A DNA stretch of 64,000 bases, taken from assembly GCA_950295325.1 (NCBI GenBank), contig OX485803.1:16430001-16494000 (forward strand), given 5' to 3'. A model generated the notes under the pieces. The model worked only from the letters and a program-made list of their open reading frames with translations, had not been told where the DNA came from and ran no database searches. This DNA comes from Polytrichum commune. Lineage: Eukaryota; Streptophyta; Polytrichopsida; Polytrichales; Polytrichaceae. Below, piece after piece: positions 44,949 to 57,450 of this stretch. The translations under genes were made by a program, and so were the position numbers. Each line of letters begins with the position of its first letter. The stretch's first letter is position 1.

Positions 44949-45535
44949 CAATTTCAGTATGGACATGGTGACAATAGGGGACCTCCTCCTAGAGGACAAG
45001 GTGGTCAAAATGTGGAGCAGAAGGAGTTTCATCCCTTTTGTGGAAAATGACATGCACAAGGTCAATGTTGGTCCGAGGGACAAGGTTATGGTTGTAGTAA
45101 TTGTGGAGGAAACCATCCTTCGGACGAGTGTCGTCAACCGGATAAGATCATTAGCATACCCAACCCGGTAGCCAATCCACAACAACACGCTATGGACGAT
45201 ATGAGGGGAGCGAGGCCACAAGGTAGACTAACGAATGAGCTTAGGCCACTGAACTTGTATTATGACCATGGGAATGCAAGACAAACTTTTCATCCTCCGT
45301 CAGGATTGCAAACGACAAACGGATACATCCCGATTCAGAATAGGCAAGGGGTCCCACAGAATTTCAACAATAGGAGGCAAGCTCCTCCATGGATCCGGGT
45401 CTGTCCAATTATCAGGATGTCAGGTTCACCGAGGGTGTAGTGGAGCCACATCATGATGAGTCTATTCATTTTCAAATGGGTGTTGGTGAGGAATAAGATC
45501 AATGGCCTCCACACACCAATGCCATCACCTATGAG

Positions 45536-47341
45536 TTGAAAAGTTTAGATGGTGAGGTCACTCATGAGGCGCCGGCATTGGCGGTCACCACTAGGGCTAT
45601 GAGAGGCAATCTTCCACGAGAGGAAGACGTGGATCCACAGGAAGAGGATTCTTCGGGAGAGGCTCCTAAATTGTTAGATTTAGATAAAGCAGCTAGGACA
45701 GCTAGAAGAGCCACTGAGGCTCTAGAGAGGGAGAATGTGATTCTCCAAAATAGGGAGAGGCCTAATGTTATTCATGATTTAGAGGGTAGTGAGATGGGAG
45801 AATGGAAAGGACCGGGAATTCCTTTGGATGAATTTGATGGTATGAGCAATGCAAAGATGAAAAAACTGAATGGCTATGATTTATGGGCCGATCTTAGCTT
45901 CCTTAAGGCTGACATTACCTTTGGACAGTTATTGGAAATATCACCCATGGCTCGTAAAACTCTAAAAGAGGGGATGTCAGTGAATATGAGGACTAGGAAG
46001 GTGAAGACGAGGGTGGCCGCTAGAATTCAATTCCAAGGAGGAGGACGTGATGTCAAGGCAATTGAAATTGAGATTACGGTGGTGGACAAAGTGGTTCCCA
46101 ATGTGTTAGTGGATGGAGGTAGTGGTCTAAACATCTTGCCGGAGCACACCATGAAGAGGTTGGGTCTTAGTCTTACGGGTCCATCACCTTTTATCATCAA
46201 CATGGCGAATCAAACTCCGGTTGTGCCCTTGGGAATTATTAAGGATTGTAGGATTAACAGCGGAGGGGAAGACTATGTAGTAATTTTTCATGTCATCAAG
46301 ATGCATTGCAACAAAGATACATTTCCCATCTTGTTAGGTAGGCCATGGTTGAGAATGTCGGAGACCATTGTAGAGTGGGAAGAAGCCAAGCCTTCCATTA
46401 CTTATGGTCCTAAAGATAATAGAGTCAAAGTCTCCATAGGATCATTAGGTGATTGGGTGCGAAAAAAGATCACCTCATCTTCTGAGGATGAGGTTGATGA
46501 CAAGGTGGACAAAGAGGATGGCGAGGCATTGGTAGGAGTGGTCCATTCGGATGGTCATAGAAAAATCATAGATTCAGGATCGGGTGGCTTAGGTCCTAGT
46601 TTCTATCACTATGGGGATGATGGGGATGATGGGGAGTATGCATAATGGTTGAGGGATTATCCGGAGTCGGAGTTTGATGTGATGGTGACGTCTCACCATG
46701 CATATTTGAACGATGAGATTATTAGTTCTAGGGGTGAGGAATATTCCTTGTTTGAGCCATGTGAGGTGCTCACCGAGGAGGAATGGATTTTAGGAGGATA
46801 AACACCTTGGGTAGATGGTATGGAAGAGAGTGACGTTAGTTTAGTACATGTGGATGAGACTCAGGACGAGGAGGCTATTGTCGAAGCTGCGAGGTTGGAG
46901 GAGCCATTGCACTTCAAGACTACGTCGACGGGGATAATGGTAGGACAACATGTCAAAGATTATCCTAAGGTTCCTCCAGATTGGTATAGGAACAATGATG
47001 AACAAACTCATGTGTTGGAAGCGGATTGGAAATATGTGGATGTGACAACACAGAATGGGAAGGTTAGACAAATGAAAATGGGGTCTAAGTTGGACGAGAA
47101 GAAAATCAAATAATATAGCGAGTTGGTGGATGAATTTAGTGACACCTTTGCTTGGTCATATGATGAGCTTAAAGGAATTCCTAGAGAGATGGTGGAGCAT
47201 CGCATTTCCTTGATTCCAGGTGCTAGGCCGATTAGGCAAAATGAGAGAAAGATGAACCCGCAATTATAATTGTTGGTTAAGGCGGAATTAGAGAGGTTGT
47301 TGAAGGCCGGGTTTATTAAGCCGGTGGAGATTACGGATTGA
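45536..47341 (+). pseudogene. Ty3 protease and reverse transcriptase start, broken
   Basis: One frame holds a retropepsin-like aspartic protease (VLVDGGSGLNILPEHTMKRL, catalytic D-G/S-G type, and ILLGRPWL) and later the N-terminal edge of reverse transcriptase (SLIPGARPIRQNERKMNP, then LLKAGFIKPVE). Stops occur at about 46643, 46799, 47111, 47267 and 47339. The polymerase palm (YVDD), RNase H and integrase are absent; sequence similarity ends at about 47346. Confidence 0.88.
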
Positions 47342-47346
47342 GTCTT

Positions 47347-48155
47347 GTGAGGCCAAACCACCCACCCTTAAGCGTCCTAGTCCAGGTAAGGGAATGGGTA
47401 TCACATTCATGTTCCATACTCCATTTTACCAAATTCGTGAGACTCCATTACAATTCCCATCAATCATTGCACACCAATCCATTCTACGATAATATTACAA
47501 GCGTTGACAAACGCTCTTCTCTATTATCTCAATCATAATATCCCCTATTGCTATCCCAATATCATCCACACCCCAATACAACCGCTATTCTTACCTAATG
47601 ATTTAAACTAATATTAAGTGACAACCTAATTCACTATCTATTACCACGTCCAATGTGGCACCACGGGCTTTGCCCCCTTTATATCCCTTGGTCCCCTCAA
47701 GTCCTCTAACTAAAATCCTCCAAAGCGTAGCATTAAACCCTGGCAACCGCCACTCCCATTCTGGCCTTGTGAGCTCGGCAGCCGCTAGCTTCTCAGCCAG
47801 TCTAAGTCCAGCAGCTCTACCTTCGGTGCCTCTGAATTCCCTTGTAAGCCTGCAGCTGACCTCTCAGCCAATCTAAGTCCAGCAGCTCTACCTTCGCTGC
47901 ATCTGAATTCCCTTGTAAGCCTGCAGCTGACCTTCCCAGCCCGTCTAAGTCCAGTAGCTCTACTTTCGGCTGCCTCTAAATCCCCCTAGAAGCCCGCAGC
48001 TGACCCCTCAGCCAGTCTAAGTCCAACAGCTCTACCTTCGCTACCTCTTAATTCCCTTGTAAGCCCGCAGCTGACCTCTCAGCCAGTCTAAGTCCAGCAG
48101 CTCTACCTTTGCTGCCTCTGAATTCCCATGTAAGCCCGCAGCTGACCTCTCAGCC
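47347..48155. repeat. C-rich region ending in a 71-bp minisatellite
   Basis: From about 47790 to 48155 there are roughly five imperfect units of about 71 bp, built on TCTAAGTCCAGCAGCTCTACC and TAAGCCCGCAGCTGACC. Between 47347 and 47790 I see no gene. Confidence 0.8.
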
Positions 48156-51100
48156 TGTCGCAACCCTTGCTAGCCCCCGTTCACAATCTTCAATTTTCAA
48201 TTCTCCAATTCTCCAATTTTCAATTCTAGCAAAGGTTACGAGCTCTAACCATTCGCATACCGCCATGCTAATGGTTAGCTCCTCTTACCCCGGACCATAT
48301 AAATCAAAGGAGGGGAACCAACCCTCCTACTTTGCTTTCGGGACTCACCCCTTAATCGGTAAACCATTTCTTTGATGTGGACTTCCATCCATGGAAGTCC
48401 AATCCTATGTTGATCATCGCGTTGCCGGAGCAACACTACAACAACCCGAACCATACTAGGCAACTATGGCCTCACATTGGGCCAATGCCCATGGAGGCCG
48501 TGCCGTTCGGCCTCGGGTGGGTGAGGCCACACCACCTCACCCATATAAGCCTCTAGGACTTTACGCGGGGCCCCTACCCCACCGTCAACCAACCTCTTGT
48601 CTCTCTACCAAGAGTTGGGGCCAAGTGGACATTTTCCTTTAGCTGCTGGGCCTAGAACACCCCCCCCCCCCCCCCCAGCAGCTTCAGACCATCATAACTT
48701 CCTTGTATGATGTCTGATCATGACAACCAACCACTCCATCTTCATCTACGCTTCACGTAGATGCCGATGGACTCCTCACTTGCCCCATTCGGGCAAGTCT
48801 TGAGGAAGTTATACCTGTTTGAACCTTGGCAGTCCCGGGAATCCCTCCCAGGCACTGCTGTACCAGGGCGCTGTCCCGGGACAGCGCCCCACTCAAATGG
48901 CCATAACTCCTAGCTCACACCTCTGCTTGAGGTGATCTTGAGCATTCTAGAATCACCACGCCATGAGCTACGCATAGCTCATGGCCTTACCCTCATGCCT
49001 CCTAGTCTCCGTGGGTGGGAGGCGTTCCCAACGCCCGGGGCCCTCACCCACACTAGGATCACTTGGGCCCTCTCACCAACGGCGCCACAAGTTCCGGGTG
49101 TCCCTCCGGGGTCCCCCTTGTGCCCATGGTGTTTCGGGCACTCCTCATGGAGAGGTGCACGACAATACATGGGCAATCACAAGAAAAATACTTGGCCCCT
49201 CACACATCGGAATCCCAACTGCACACCGTGTCATAACAATGACAGAGACACATGGTCCCACCTCTGTGAACCCTTAGAGTGGTCCACCACTCCGCGGGAT
49301 CACTTTTAGTTAGAATGTTAGCATTAAAAGTTAGAATTGATAGGGAATTTAGAGAAAATTAGTTCATTTAGCATTTAGCCTAGAAGAAGGAAGGTCAAAA
49401 TGAAACTAAGTAGTGCTAGAAAATAGCAAAGTAAAAAAAATATGCTAGCTAGTAAAAACAACTAGCTAAGCAAATGTTAGTATATGCGAGCTAACCAAAT
49501 GTTAGTTTATTAGTTAGTGTGAGGCACACAAGACTACTGGAGGTGTTTGGCGTAAGAAGACGAAATCGGCTTAAAGACTTTTGACGAAAAAAAGAAATGC
49601 CGAGGGAGCTACTTGCCCACTTGCCCCCTTGCCAACTCGATGGCGAAAAATTAGAAAGATTTCTAAGGTTTCCCGTCGGAGCCACCTCGGCGAGAGGGTG
49701 GCAACTTCAACCGGAAAAACCCCCGAGCCAAAATTTCGGGAAAGGGTTCAAAAAATGGAGCCGGTGGCGGAGGGGTCCAACCTTTTTTGAAAGGGTTTAA
49801 AAACCCCTCCTTCCACTTTGTAGGAACTCTCTCTTTCTCTAATGTTTGGGCGAAGCCCTGCTTCAATGTAGTTAGGAAAAATACTCTAGCATGCATTCTC
49901 TATGGCCTAAGAGAAAGGCTTGAAAAACTCCTCTACTCTCTCTTCTAGTTAGAATGTGTGTTTATTAACACACCAACAAAATTCTTCTTTTCTTATATAG
50001 AGGTAGGTTGGATTGTAGAATTTCAAATGGAGGCATTGTAGACCTCAGCTGCCAATGCCCTGAAGGCTTAGTTCTCAGAGAGATTTATTATAGCTATCCA
50101 TAGCGATTTCTCATTTGTGATTTGGTTGAGATGATAATTAATTATGGATTTTCAAAGATGGAGTAGAAAAAACGGATGGTTAGAATTGTGGAAGACGGGA
50201 CACATAGTTTGAGAACTCTTGGTTGACTGCTGTATTACAGAGGATCTGCTGGGTTCACTTCGGCTTAACTTTCTAATCACATATTTTTATCAAAAACATA
50301 TTTTTAATATATCTCCATGATCATATAGAACGTTTGATTTGAATAAGATTTGAATTACATATGAATTGTTGAAGGTAAGATACATAGTTTAAGCCTTCTT
50401 GATTGACTGTTGTGTTACAAGGAGTCTGCTGAATTTTTATTAGCTTAACCTGCTGATGTCATAATTTTCCTAGTTAGAACTTGTTAATAGCTTTTCAATG
50501 GTATAAAGAAAGTCTAGATCCAAGTAGTAAGGAATGTGCTATGAATTTTTGAACTTAGAAGTTAGATAGGTGGGTTGGAAGGGTCGGTTGAATCGACCTC
50601 ACACTTCCAACCCTCATAATTTTTGCATTTCTTATCCGATTAAAGTGATTTTTAGATCATTGGAAAGACAATTAGGTGCACTAAGTATAAATATTATGCT
50701 TAGGATTAAATTATAGCGCAGAATAAATACTTTATATTTTAATTGTAAACTAAGGTACGCTTACTACCAAACTAGTTACAAAGAAAAATGCAAGGTCGAC
50801 GCTCGGAAAGTGGAGCAAGGAAGGAGGTAGCGGCTCGGCCTACATCAAGCCCAAATCAACCAAGGAGAATTGAGGTAAATTAACTAACCTTAAGTCTTTC
50901 ATTTAGGGTTGGAGGGAGCGCGGCTAAGGTATGCATCTCTAAACCTACTCACCTATCTCGTAAGGTCAAGTGGCTTGACCACTTGACCGCCAAGGGAATA
51001 CCTAATTTCATTGTTTTCAGGGCCCTTAGTATGTTTTGTGATAGTAACTTCATTTATTAGCAAGTTTCGTATGTGGTAAGTCGGATTAATCACCGACATA

Positions 51101-53113
51101 ACCACTCTTAATGTTGTTGGTAGAAAGGTGGAATTAATGACCCGCGAATCCACTATTATGTTGTTGGCCCCATAGATTGGGAGTAATGGCCCCAATTTAT
51201 GAAGATTGCGCAATAGGTTGAACCTACATGTCGTCCGTCACCCTGGTCCCATTAAGTTGCATTTCGTGGTCTATCCAATGTAAACACATTTAACATTTAA
51301 AACATACAAAATAAATCGTAAACCCTTGTTGGCAAGAGACCCGAATCGGAAACTTAACTCGGTAGAATGACACCACCCTTCGAACCATTGATGTCCGAAT
51401 GGGTTTGAGGTGTCACTCAACATTCAAAGGACTTGCACGAGGCCTTAGAAGGTTCCGAGATAAGGGGTGCACCAACCAGGTAAGGGGTGATGCCTAATAT
51501 GTGAATGTAGTGAGATAAGACGTGCAAACGAAAGTAAGTAATTAAGAAGGAATTTGTATGAAGGATGGGACTTAGGCCAAGTTCCCCCGTTTAGAAAACT
51601 AAATAGAACTAAGTAAAGAAATAGGAAGAATTGAATGGTCCATCAAATTGTCGTTATTCCGTTCATTGAGCTAGGGTGATATGAGTCACATCCGGTTGGT
51701 ATGTATCAAAACCATCCCAATTCACAAGTTATGATTGTCTTGATTTCAAGGTTGGTGCGTCTGCGCGTAAAATAGGTTGTAAGTTAAGGTTAGAACTAGA
51801 TATGAAATTGGTTAGTGGAATTTAGAGCCACAATAGTAAAAAACTAAGGCCCAACCTCCGGAGGTACTACGACGCATATTTAATTTCCCTTAAGAATCTA
51901 ACTACTCACGTTACACACCTATCATCCGGGTTCGGCTTAGGCACCTGCAAGTTCAGGCCACCTTTACCGAAGGGCTTGTGTGATACTTTTAGGCTCCCTC
52001 GAAAGGGGGTTGCCCAAAAGTACCACAATTTCCTATCAACATGCAAAAACCCAAATGTAAAAGGCCAAAGAAATGCACAACACAACAAAGTGGTACACCT
52101 CATTATCCAAACACTACAAGCATGTAAGAACATTGTTGCGCACCTCTCCATGAGGAGTGCCCCAAGCACCATGGGCACAAGGGGGACCACAGAGTGACAC
52201 CCGCGACTTGTGGCACTATTGGTGAGAGGGCCCAAGTGATTCTAGTGTGGGTGAGGGCCGCAGGCATTAAGAACGCCTCCCACCCACGGAAATTAGAAGT
52301 CACAAGGGTAAGGCCATAAGCTACAAGTAGCTTATGACGTCTGGATTTTATAATGCTAAAGGGCACCTCAATTGGAGGTGTGAGCTAGGAGATATGGCAA
52401 TTTGAGTGGGGCATTGTCGCGGGACAACGTCCTGATACCAGTTGGCGTGGGAATGGTGTTCATGATTGCCAAGGTTTGAACATGCATAACTTCTTCAATA
52501 CTTGCCTGAGTGGGGCAAGTGAATAGTCCATTAGCATCTACGTAAAATGTAGATGACAATGGAGTGATTGTTTGATTTCATTAGAGATCATGCAAAGAAG
52601 CTATGGGGTTTTGAAGTTGTTGGGGGTTTCCAGCCCCAGAGGCTAAGGGAAAATGTCTACTTGGCCCCCACTCTTGGTAAATAGACAAATGGTTAGTTGA
52701 CGATGAGTTAGGGGTCCTGCCAAAAGTCCTAGAGGCTTATATGGGTGAGGTGGTGTGGCCGGCCAAACCTATCCGAGGCCGAACGGCATGGCCTTCACGG
52801 GCATTGGCCCAACATGGAGGCATAGTTGTTTAGTATGGTTCAAGTTGTTGTAGTATTACTCCGGCAACGCGATGATCAACTTAATATTGGACTTCCATGG
52901 ATGGAAGTCCACATCTTACCGTTGGTTACCGATTAAGTGGTGAGTCCCGAATGCAAGTGTATGAGGGTTGGTCCCCCTCCTATGAACTAAGAGGTCCACG
53001 GTATGGGGAGCTAACCATTAGCATGGCGGAATGCAAAGGATTAGTACTCATGACCCTTGCTAGAATCAAAAAATGATCAAGAAAGTTAAGGGAAGCTAGC
53101 AAAGGTTGCGACA
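48156..53113. repeat. 5-kb structure with about 1-kb inverted arms
   Basis: The left arm (about 48156-49165) starts TGTCGCAACCCTTGCTAGC. The right arm (about 52135-53113) ends with its inverse, GCTAGCAAAGGTTGCGACA. The arms share GTTGCCGGAGCAAC, the near-palindrome around CCATCCATGGAAGTCC, and CTCCTCATGGAGAGGTG at their inner edge. They have clearly diverged. The ends start TG and end CA like LTRs, but I see no matching target duplication. Two LTRs in opposite orientation or a fold-back element are both possible. A C17 tract lies at about 48661-48677. Confidence 0.75.
49166..52134. other. Centre of the inverted-arm structure, no recognisable gene
   Basis: AT-rich with short frames only. A segment with TTGACTGCTGTATTACA and GGATCTGCTG near 50222-50255 is repeated in diverged form about 180 bp downstream (50400-50435). 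No retroelement protein motifs were found. Confidence 0.55.
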
Positions 53114-54189
53114 AACACCCAGTTTTTCATGCTTACCAATGCATGTAATTTTATCAACAAAGCACCCAAACAAACAATCCCATATTGGCTCCTCAAATGC
53201 ACATGTTTACAAACAACATGCCAATGCCAAGCCAAATTAAGACCAAACATCTTATGCATAATTGGAGCCCCGAACCACACATAAACGCTAATATCACCCT
53301 TTCCCACGTTTACAATCCAACTCATTGAATTCATATACTTCCACAACAAATTCCCCAACCAAGCCCTCACACACAAGCACACCAAATACAACGCAGTAAT
53401 TAACACCATACAAAATAATGGATGGAAAACCAATCCCCTCATTACCATCACAACCAGAGTAAGAGGGGCTATACACGAACATTCCATTAATAAACTTACC
53501 AATCTAAAAATCCCAAAACCAACCATTAAAACCCTCATGAAAAACATACACTAGAACGTCATCAAATATCTCACACACCTTGTATTAAACAAAATAATAC
53601 TTGAAATTAAGAAAGCACCCACCCCCCCCCTGCGCAATAAACTGGAATAACTTGTACACCATTTGAGCCCACCTCCCAAATAGGCATAACGTTGCATCAC
53701 GGACAACCGTGATCAACATTAGGCTAACAACCTCACATTCATGCCGATACCTAGCTACGGGTGTTATTTATTCTTTTCTTTTCTTTTCTTTTCAAACTAT
53801 CTACAAATTGCAAGTGCAAAAGAATCGGTATACTAAAATTTTTTTTGCTTCTGTTTAAGAGGAGCAATACGGGGAATTGGTTCTCTTGCGAAGATATTCA
53901 AAATCTAAGAAAACATAAATTCTTTCATGAATATGGAAATTGTTACAAATTTCAAAATCAATAAACTTAGGGTGAAATACAATCGATCTATAGGTTAACC
54001 CAGAACCGCCCATCTACATTCTAATGTTTGGTTACGATACTTGTCATAATTCTTATGATAGTTCTCAATCACAAAACACCAACAGATAAACCTTAACTTT
54101 GTTCACCTAAAAAATATAAAACTCATCCATGTCAACATTACATGACCCCAGTGAACAATTAAATGGATTTGGTCAACTATGGATGCCTT
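53114..54189. other. AC-rich then AT-rich stretch without a supported gene
   Basis: Between about 53114 and 53750 the plus strand is unusually rich in A and C. This keeps a 153-codon minus-strand frame open (53547-53086) with a membrane-like composition, but it matches nothing I know and overlaps the end of the inverted arm. A TTTTC microsatellite lies at about 53774-53795. Confidence 0.5.
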
Positions 54190-55029
54190 GCCCTTAACCC
54201 CTAAGTGCCCAAGCCTTTCAGAATGCACTTTTCCTAAGAAATATGTGCATGGCTTTAATACAATCCCCAATGGAGGAATTTGTCTTTTATCCAAAATCTA
54301 ACCGTATAGATGTTTAAAGAACTTGTTTATTAGTATGCATACCAATTTTGAGACCGAGATTGCATAAGAGTTGTGAGATTCAAACAAGAGAAATGTATAT
54401 ATTCTTTTTTTTGTATGCCGCCCCTCCCCACAATGTTGGTATGATTTGCTCATAAGTGTTTTTAGGAGTTTGAGGTGACATGAACAACTCCAACATGTGA
54501 AAGAATACGAAAATGTGATTCCAAAGACCCTATGTATGCATATAGAGCTATCCCAATCATTTCGCAATCCTCCTTGCAATTCTTGAAATGCATTTTCTTT
54601 ATTTTAACACTTGACGATTTGATATTGCAAATTACTTCACATTGGTAATTGTGAATACTCATATTCAACGGTCAAAAATACGGAATTTTTTTACTCTTTC
54701 CACTACGACACTTTTCAAAAGAAATGAATAATGAGAACTCTTTGGATGTCAAAAACAAGTACAATAATCCAATTAGCTGAAACATTGAGGAAATAGTAAA
54801 GCACTTTCTCCACCCATTCCCTACATCACGGACATATATGCCTTTGCGACCCTCTCTAAAATCGAATATTTACTCTTTTTGGTCAAAAATGCCTCAATCC
54901 AAAAGTTGCCCTTCCATACTGCCCGCCAAAAAAATTTACGCGGTCAAAGGAATTTTACCTGCCCACGCACAAACGAGCCGAAATTTTTGATCAACCATAT
55001 ATGGTTGCTCGGGCACTTAGGGGTTAAGG
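54190..55029. mobile_element. Candidate MITE with about 23-bp inverted ends
   Basis: CCTTAACCCCTAAGTGCCC near the left edge is inverted as GGGCACTTAGGGGTTAAGG near the right edge. The interior is AT-rich and non-coding. Target duplication not resolved. Confidence 0.5.
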
Positions 55030-55192
55030 TTAATCAAGAGGTGTGTATGACATTAACCATGACAATTTATTATTATATACCACCATGTATGTACATGTAG
55101 TATTTACAATTTGCCTTTATTGTAAATTGAAGCCTATCAATTGCCCCGCGGTGGCCACGCTAGATTGTTCGACAATCCCTCAAGCCTACTTA

Positions 55193-56665
55193 GGGTTGGT
55201 TTACACTATGGACCATGAAAGAGGGCCTTTTTTAATGGTTCGAGTTTATGGTCCAACTTTCATGGTCTAACTTTTTTTTAAATTTAGTTTTGAAAGCCTT
55301 GGGCTCCTCACTGGGTGTAAACCAAATGTGCACCAAGAAGAATGACCATGCACCAAAAAATGAATGTGTTGATTTTTCTTTAATACATGCCCAAATACGG
55401 TAGTTTTTGAGAAAAAAAAACATCAAGTTTGACCATTCTCTTGTCTTCTCTTGGGCTTCACTTGTCTTCACTTCTTGTTGAATGTGTCAAAGATGTGGCT
55501 TGCAAATCTTCTCACAACATTTTTTTACAAAAAATGAGTGATTTAATTTATACATATTCAATCCAATTTACACGTGACATGTACCTTGTGTTGTCACTAC
55601 ATTAAATAGGATATTTAGTGTTTGTTTAAATTTAATTTTGTTACCATTGTACCTTGCTCAACACTAAATTTTCAAATCTTTGATAATTATTGTTAGAAGA
55701 TTTGCTAGAAGATATGTTGGAATTATCCTTTTATCATTGTTATTTTTCTTCATATCCTTACTCTTAGTAAATAAAAACATGTAACTTCCAGATATTACCA
55801 TAATTGATATTTAGTGTTTGAGTTTACATTCATTGTTACTTACTTTCATAGGGTTATTGATATTTAATGTATGCGTTCATATTTCGTGTATCAAACACTA
55901 AATGTCCTATTTAGTGTAGTAGAAGACTATGCAAAAAAGAACCGCAATTGTTAACCCATTGTGGTTATTTTGACCACCTTGATCTACAATCGCTAGACGA
56001 GTACAAATTATTTATTTTTCATTTTGCAACTCCAATTTTTTGAAAAAATCGGGCATATAATATATTGTTGGAAAGGTGTTTTTCAAGACCTTTCCAATTA
56101 TATTTTACATACCCCCAAATTCCATACATTTCAGTTGGTAGACCGAAAAAACAAATTTGCACTCAAATTCTTGAGTTTTAGATGTCCCACATTGTTTGAT
56201 GAAACATATGGGAGCAAGTTTAAAGGGTAGGGCATGGAAAATAATGTTATGTCTCATGGGCTATGATATGATCTAGGCACATAGAGGGTGGACTTGCTTC
56301 TCAAGATTCACCATATGGATGCTAAAAATGTGCCTTGTGAGCCTTGCCTTGTGGAAAGAGTTTTGTATGAAGCCCCCCTAAAAACTATTCATTGAAAAAA
56401 AATCATAACAAAATTTCTTTGCCGTGGGCCCTTGCCTTTTCCTACCGGACCACCTCTCTTGCCTCTCTCACCGCAAAACCCGTTGGACCATGTTAGTGCA
56501 TTTATTAAGCCTTCAAAATTATATTTTGGGGACCTTGACCTCAATGGTCCCTTTGCCATTTTTTCCTTATTGTAAACCGAAGTGGTCTCGGGACAACTTC
56601 AGCATCCAATCAACGTTTTTACAACGCCATGGTCCGACTTTGTGGTCCATAGTCTAAATTGGCCC
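55193..56665. mobile_element. Non-autonomous DNA transposon, TTA target duplication
   Basis: Ends GGGTTGGTTTACACTATGGA and, inverted, GGGCCAATTTAGACTATGGA are similar over about 28 bases and are flanked by TTA on both sides (55190-55192 and 56666-56668). A 3-bp TWA target and ends starting GGG fit the PIF/Harbinger superfamily. The 1,473-bp element has no transposase and contains a smaller nested element. Confidence 0.7.
55595..55920. mobile_element. Nested small element with ACTACACTAAATAGG-type ends
   Basis: The left end CACTACATTAAATAGGATAT is nearly inverted at the right end (ATGTCCTATTTAGTGTAGT), with about 28 matching bases. It is about 326 bp, has no ORF, and lies inside the TTA-flanked transposon. 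The ends recall CACTA-type termini, but a 3-bp target duplication is not clear. Confidence 0.6.
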
Positions 56666-57039
56666 TTAGAAAAAGGAGAAAGAAATGATTAAGTGTCAAA
56701 TGTAGTAATGTCATGTTCCGAAATTGAATTCTTATGATATGTCTTGCTTGATTCTTACTCGATTAAAAGTAAACAAGAAGCCTATGTCATAGCCTTCCTT
56801 AAGATCTTTCCAACAAGTTATCATCCACAATGACTTTGTATTTAATCCAACAATGTGGCAACATGTGGTGACTCGGATGGCTAGGTACGAAAATTAAATG
56901 TGCATTAGGTTTAGAGTAGACATGCTCAATTTCGATGCCCTCCCAATCTTAATACATAGAGTTTCCTAAAGTCGTGAAGTTCCACACATATGGCTGTCAT
57001 TTTTCAATGTGATGGAATCAGTCATGAAGAATCACACAT

Positions 57040-57450
57040 GTATAGTAGAGGTGCATGATCCCGATCAGGTCCCCATTGGCAATTTATAAGGTAACGGAAT
57101 TTTGATTAGGCTAGGACTGAATTCCAATCATGTTGGGATTGAATTTCAATCAAGTCATAACAAATAATGTCATGACACATGTTGTGATTTTAAGTGCTAA
57201 AGCGAGGGCAATGAGCAATTAAATTGATAAATTATGGCAAATTCTAGAGGGTATTTATCTTTAGACCAAATTATGGTCTCAAAATTCACATTAATTTTAA
57301 TTTAACGAATTAAATTACCTTTCTTTTTTGCAATCCTCCTTATTTCTAGCTTCTTGCACATGAAAAAAAATTGAATTACCTTATACTTCTCCAAATTTTG
57401 CGCATAATCTCTTAAGTGATCGGTTACAAGCACCTCTACTCTAGCCATCT
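57040..57450. repeat. Third, partial copy of the terminal repeat family
   Basis: Matches 776-1530 (less the element at 1006-1356) and 61915-62280: for example TATAGTAGAGGTGC, GACACATGT and the ATTACC...CTTATACTTCTC stretch. Confidence 0.7.

Larger units (their letters stand above)
19477..47346 (+). mobile_element. Ty3-type retroelement, split by a Mutator-like element
   Basis: A G-rich stretch starts TGTGAGCCCAAG at 19477, exactly where the LRR array breaks, and continues to 21289. After the 20.9-kb MULE it resumes at 42228 with the same G-rich strand bias, to about 43160. I read these two parts as one 5' LTR or LTR-like region. Then come a leader, gag (43692 on) and a broken pol (45536-47341) ending at the start of reverse transcriptase. 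No 3' LTR or far-side LRR sequence was seen, so the element is truncated near 47346. The gag and pol identity is firm. The link between the 19.5-21.3 kb and 42.2-43.2 kb parts is inferred from the MULE target duplication and composition. Confidence 0.65.

Noticed and set aside
53086-53547. 153-codon hydrophobic frame on the minus strand
   Set aside because: It overlaps the end of an inverted repeat arm in AC-rich DNA and matches no family known to me; the open frame follows from composition.
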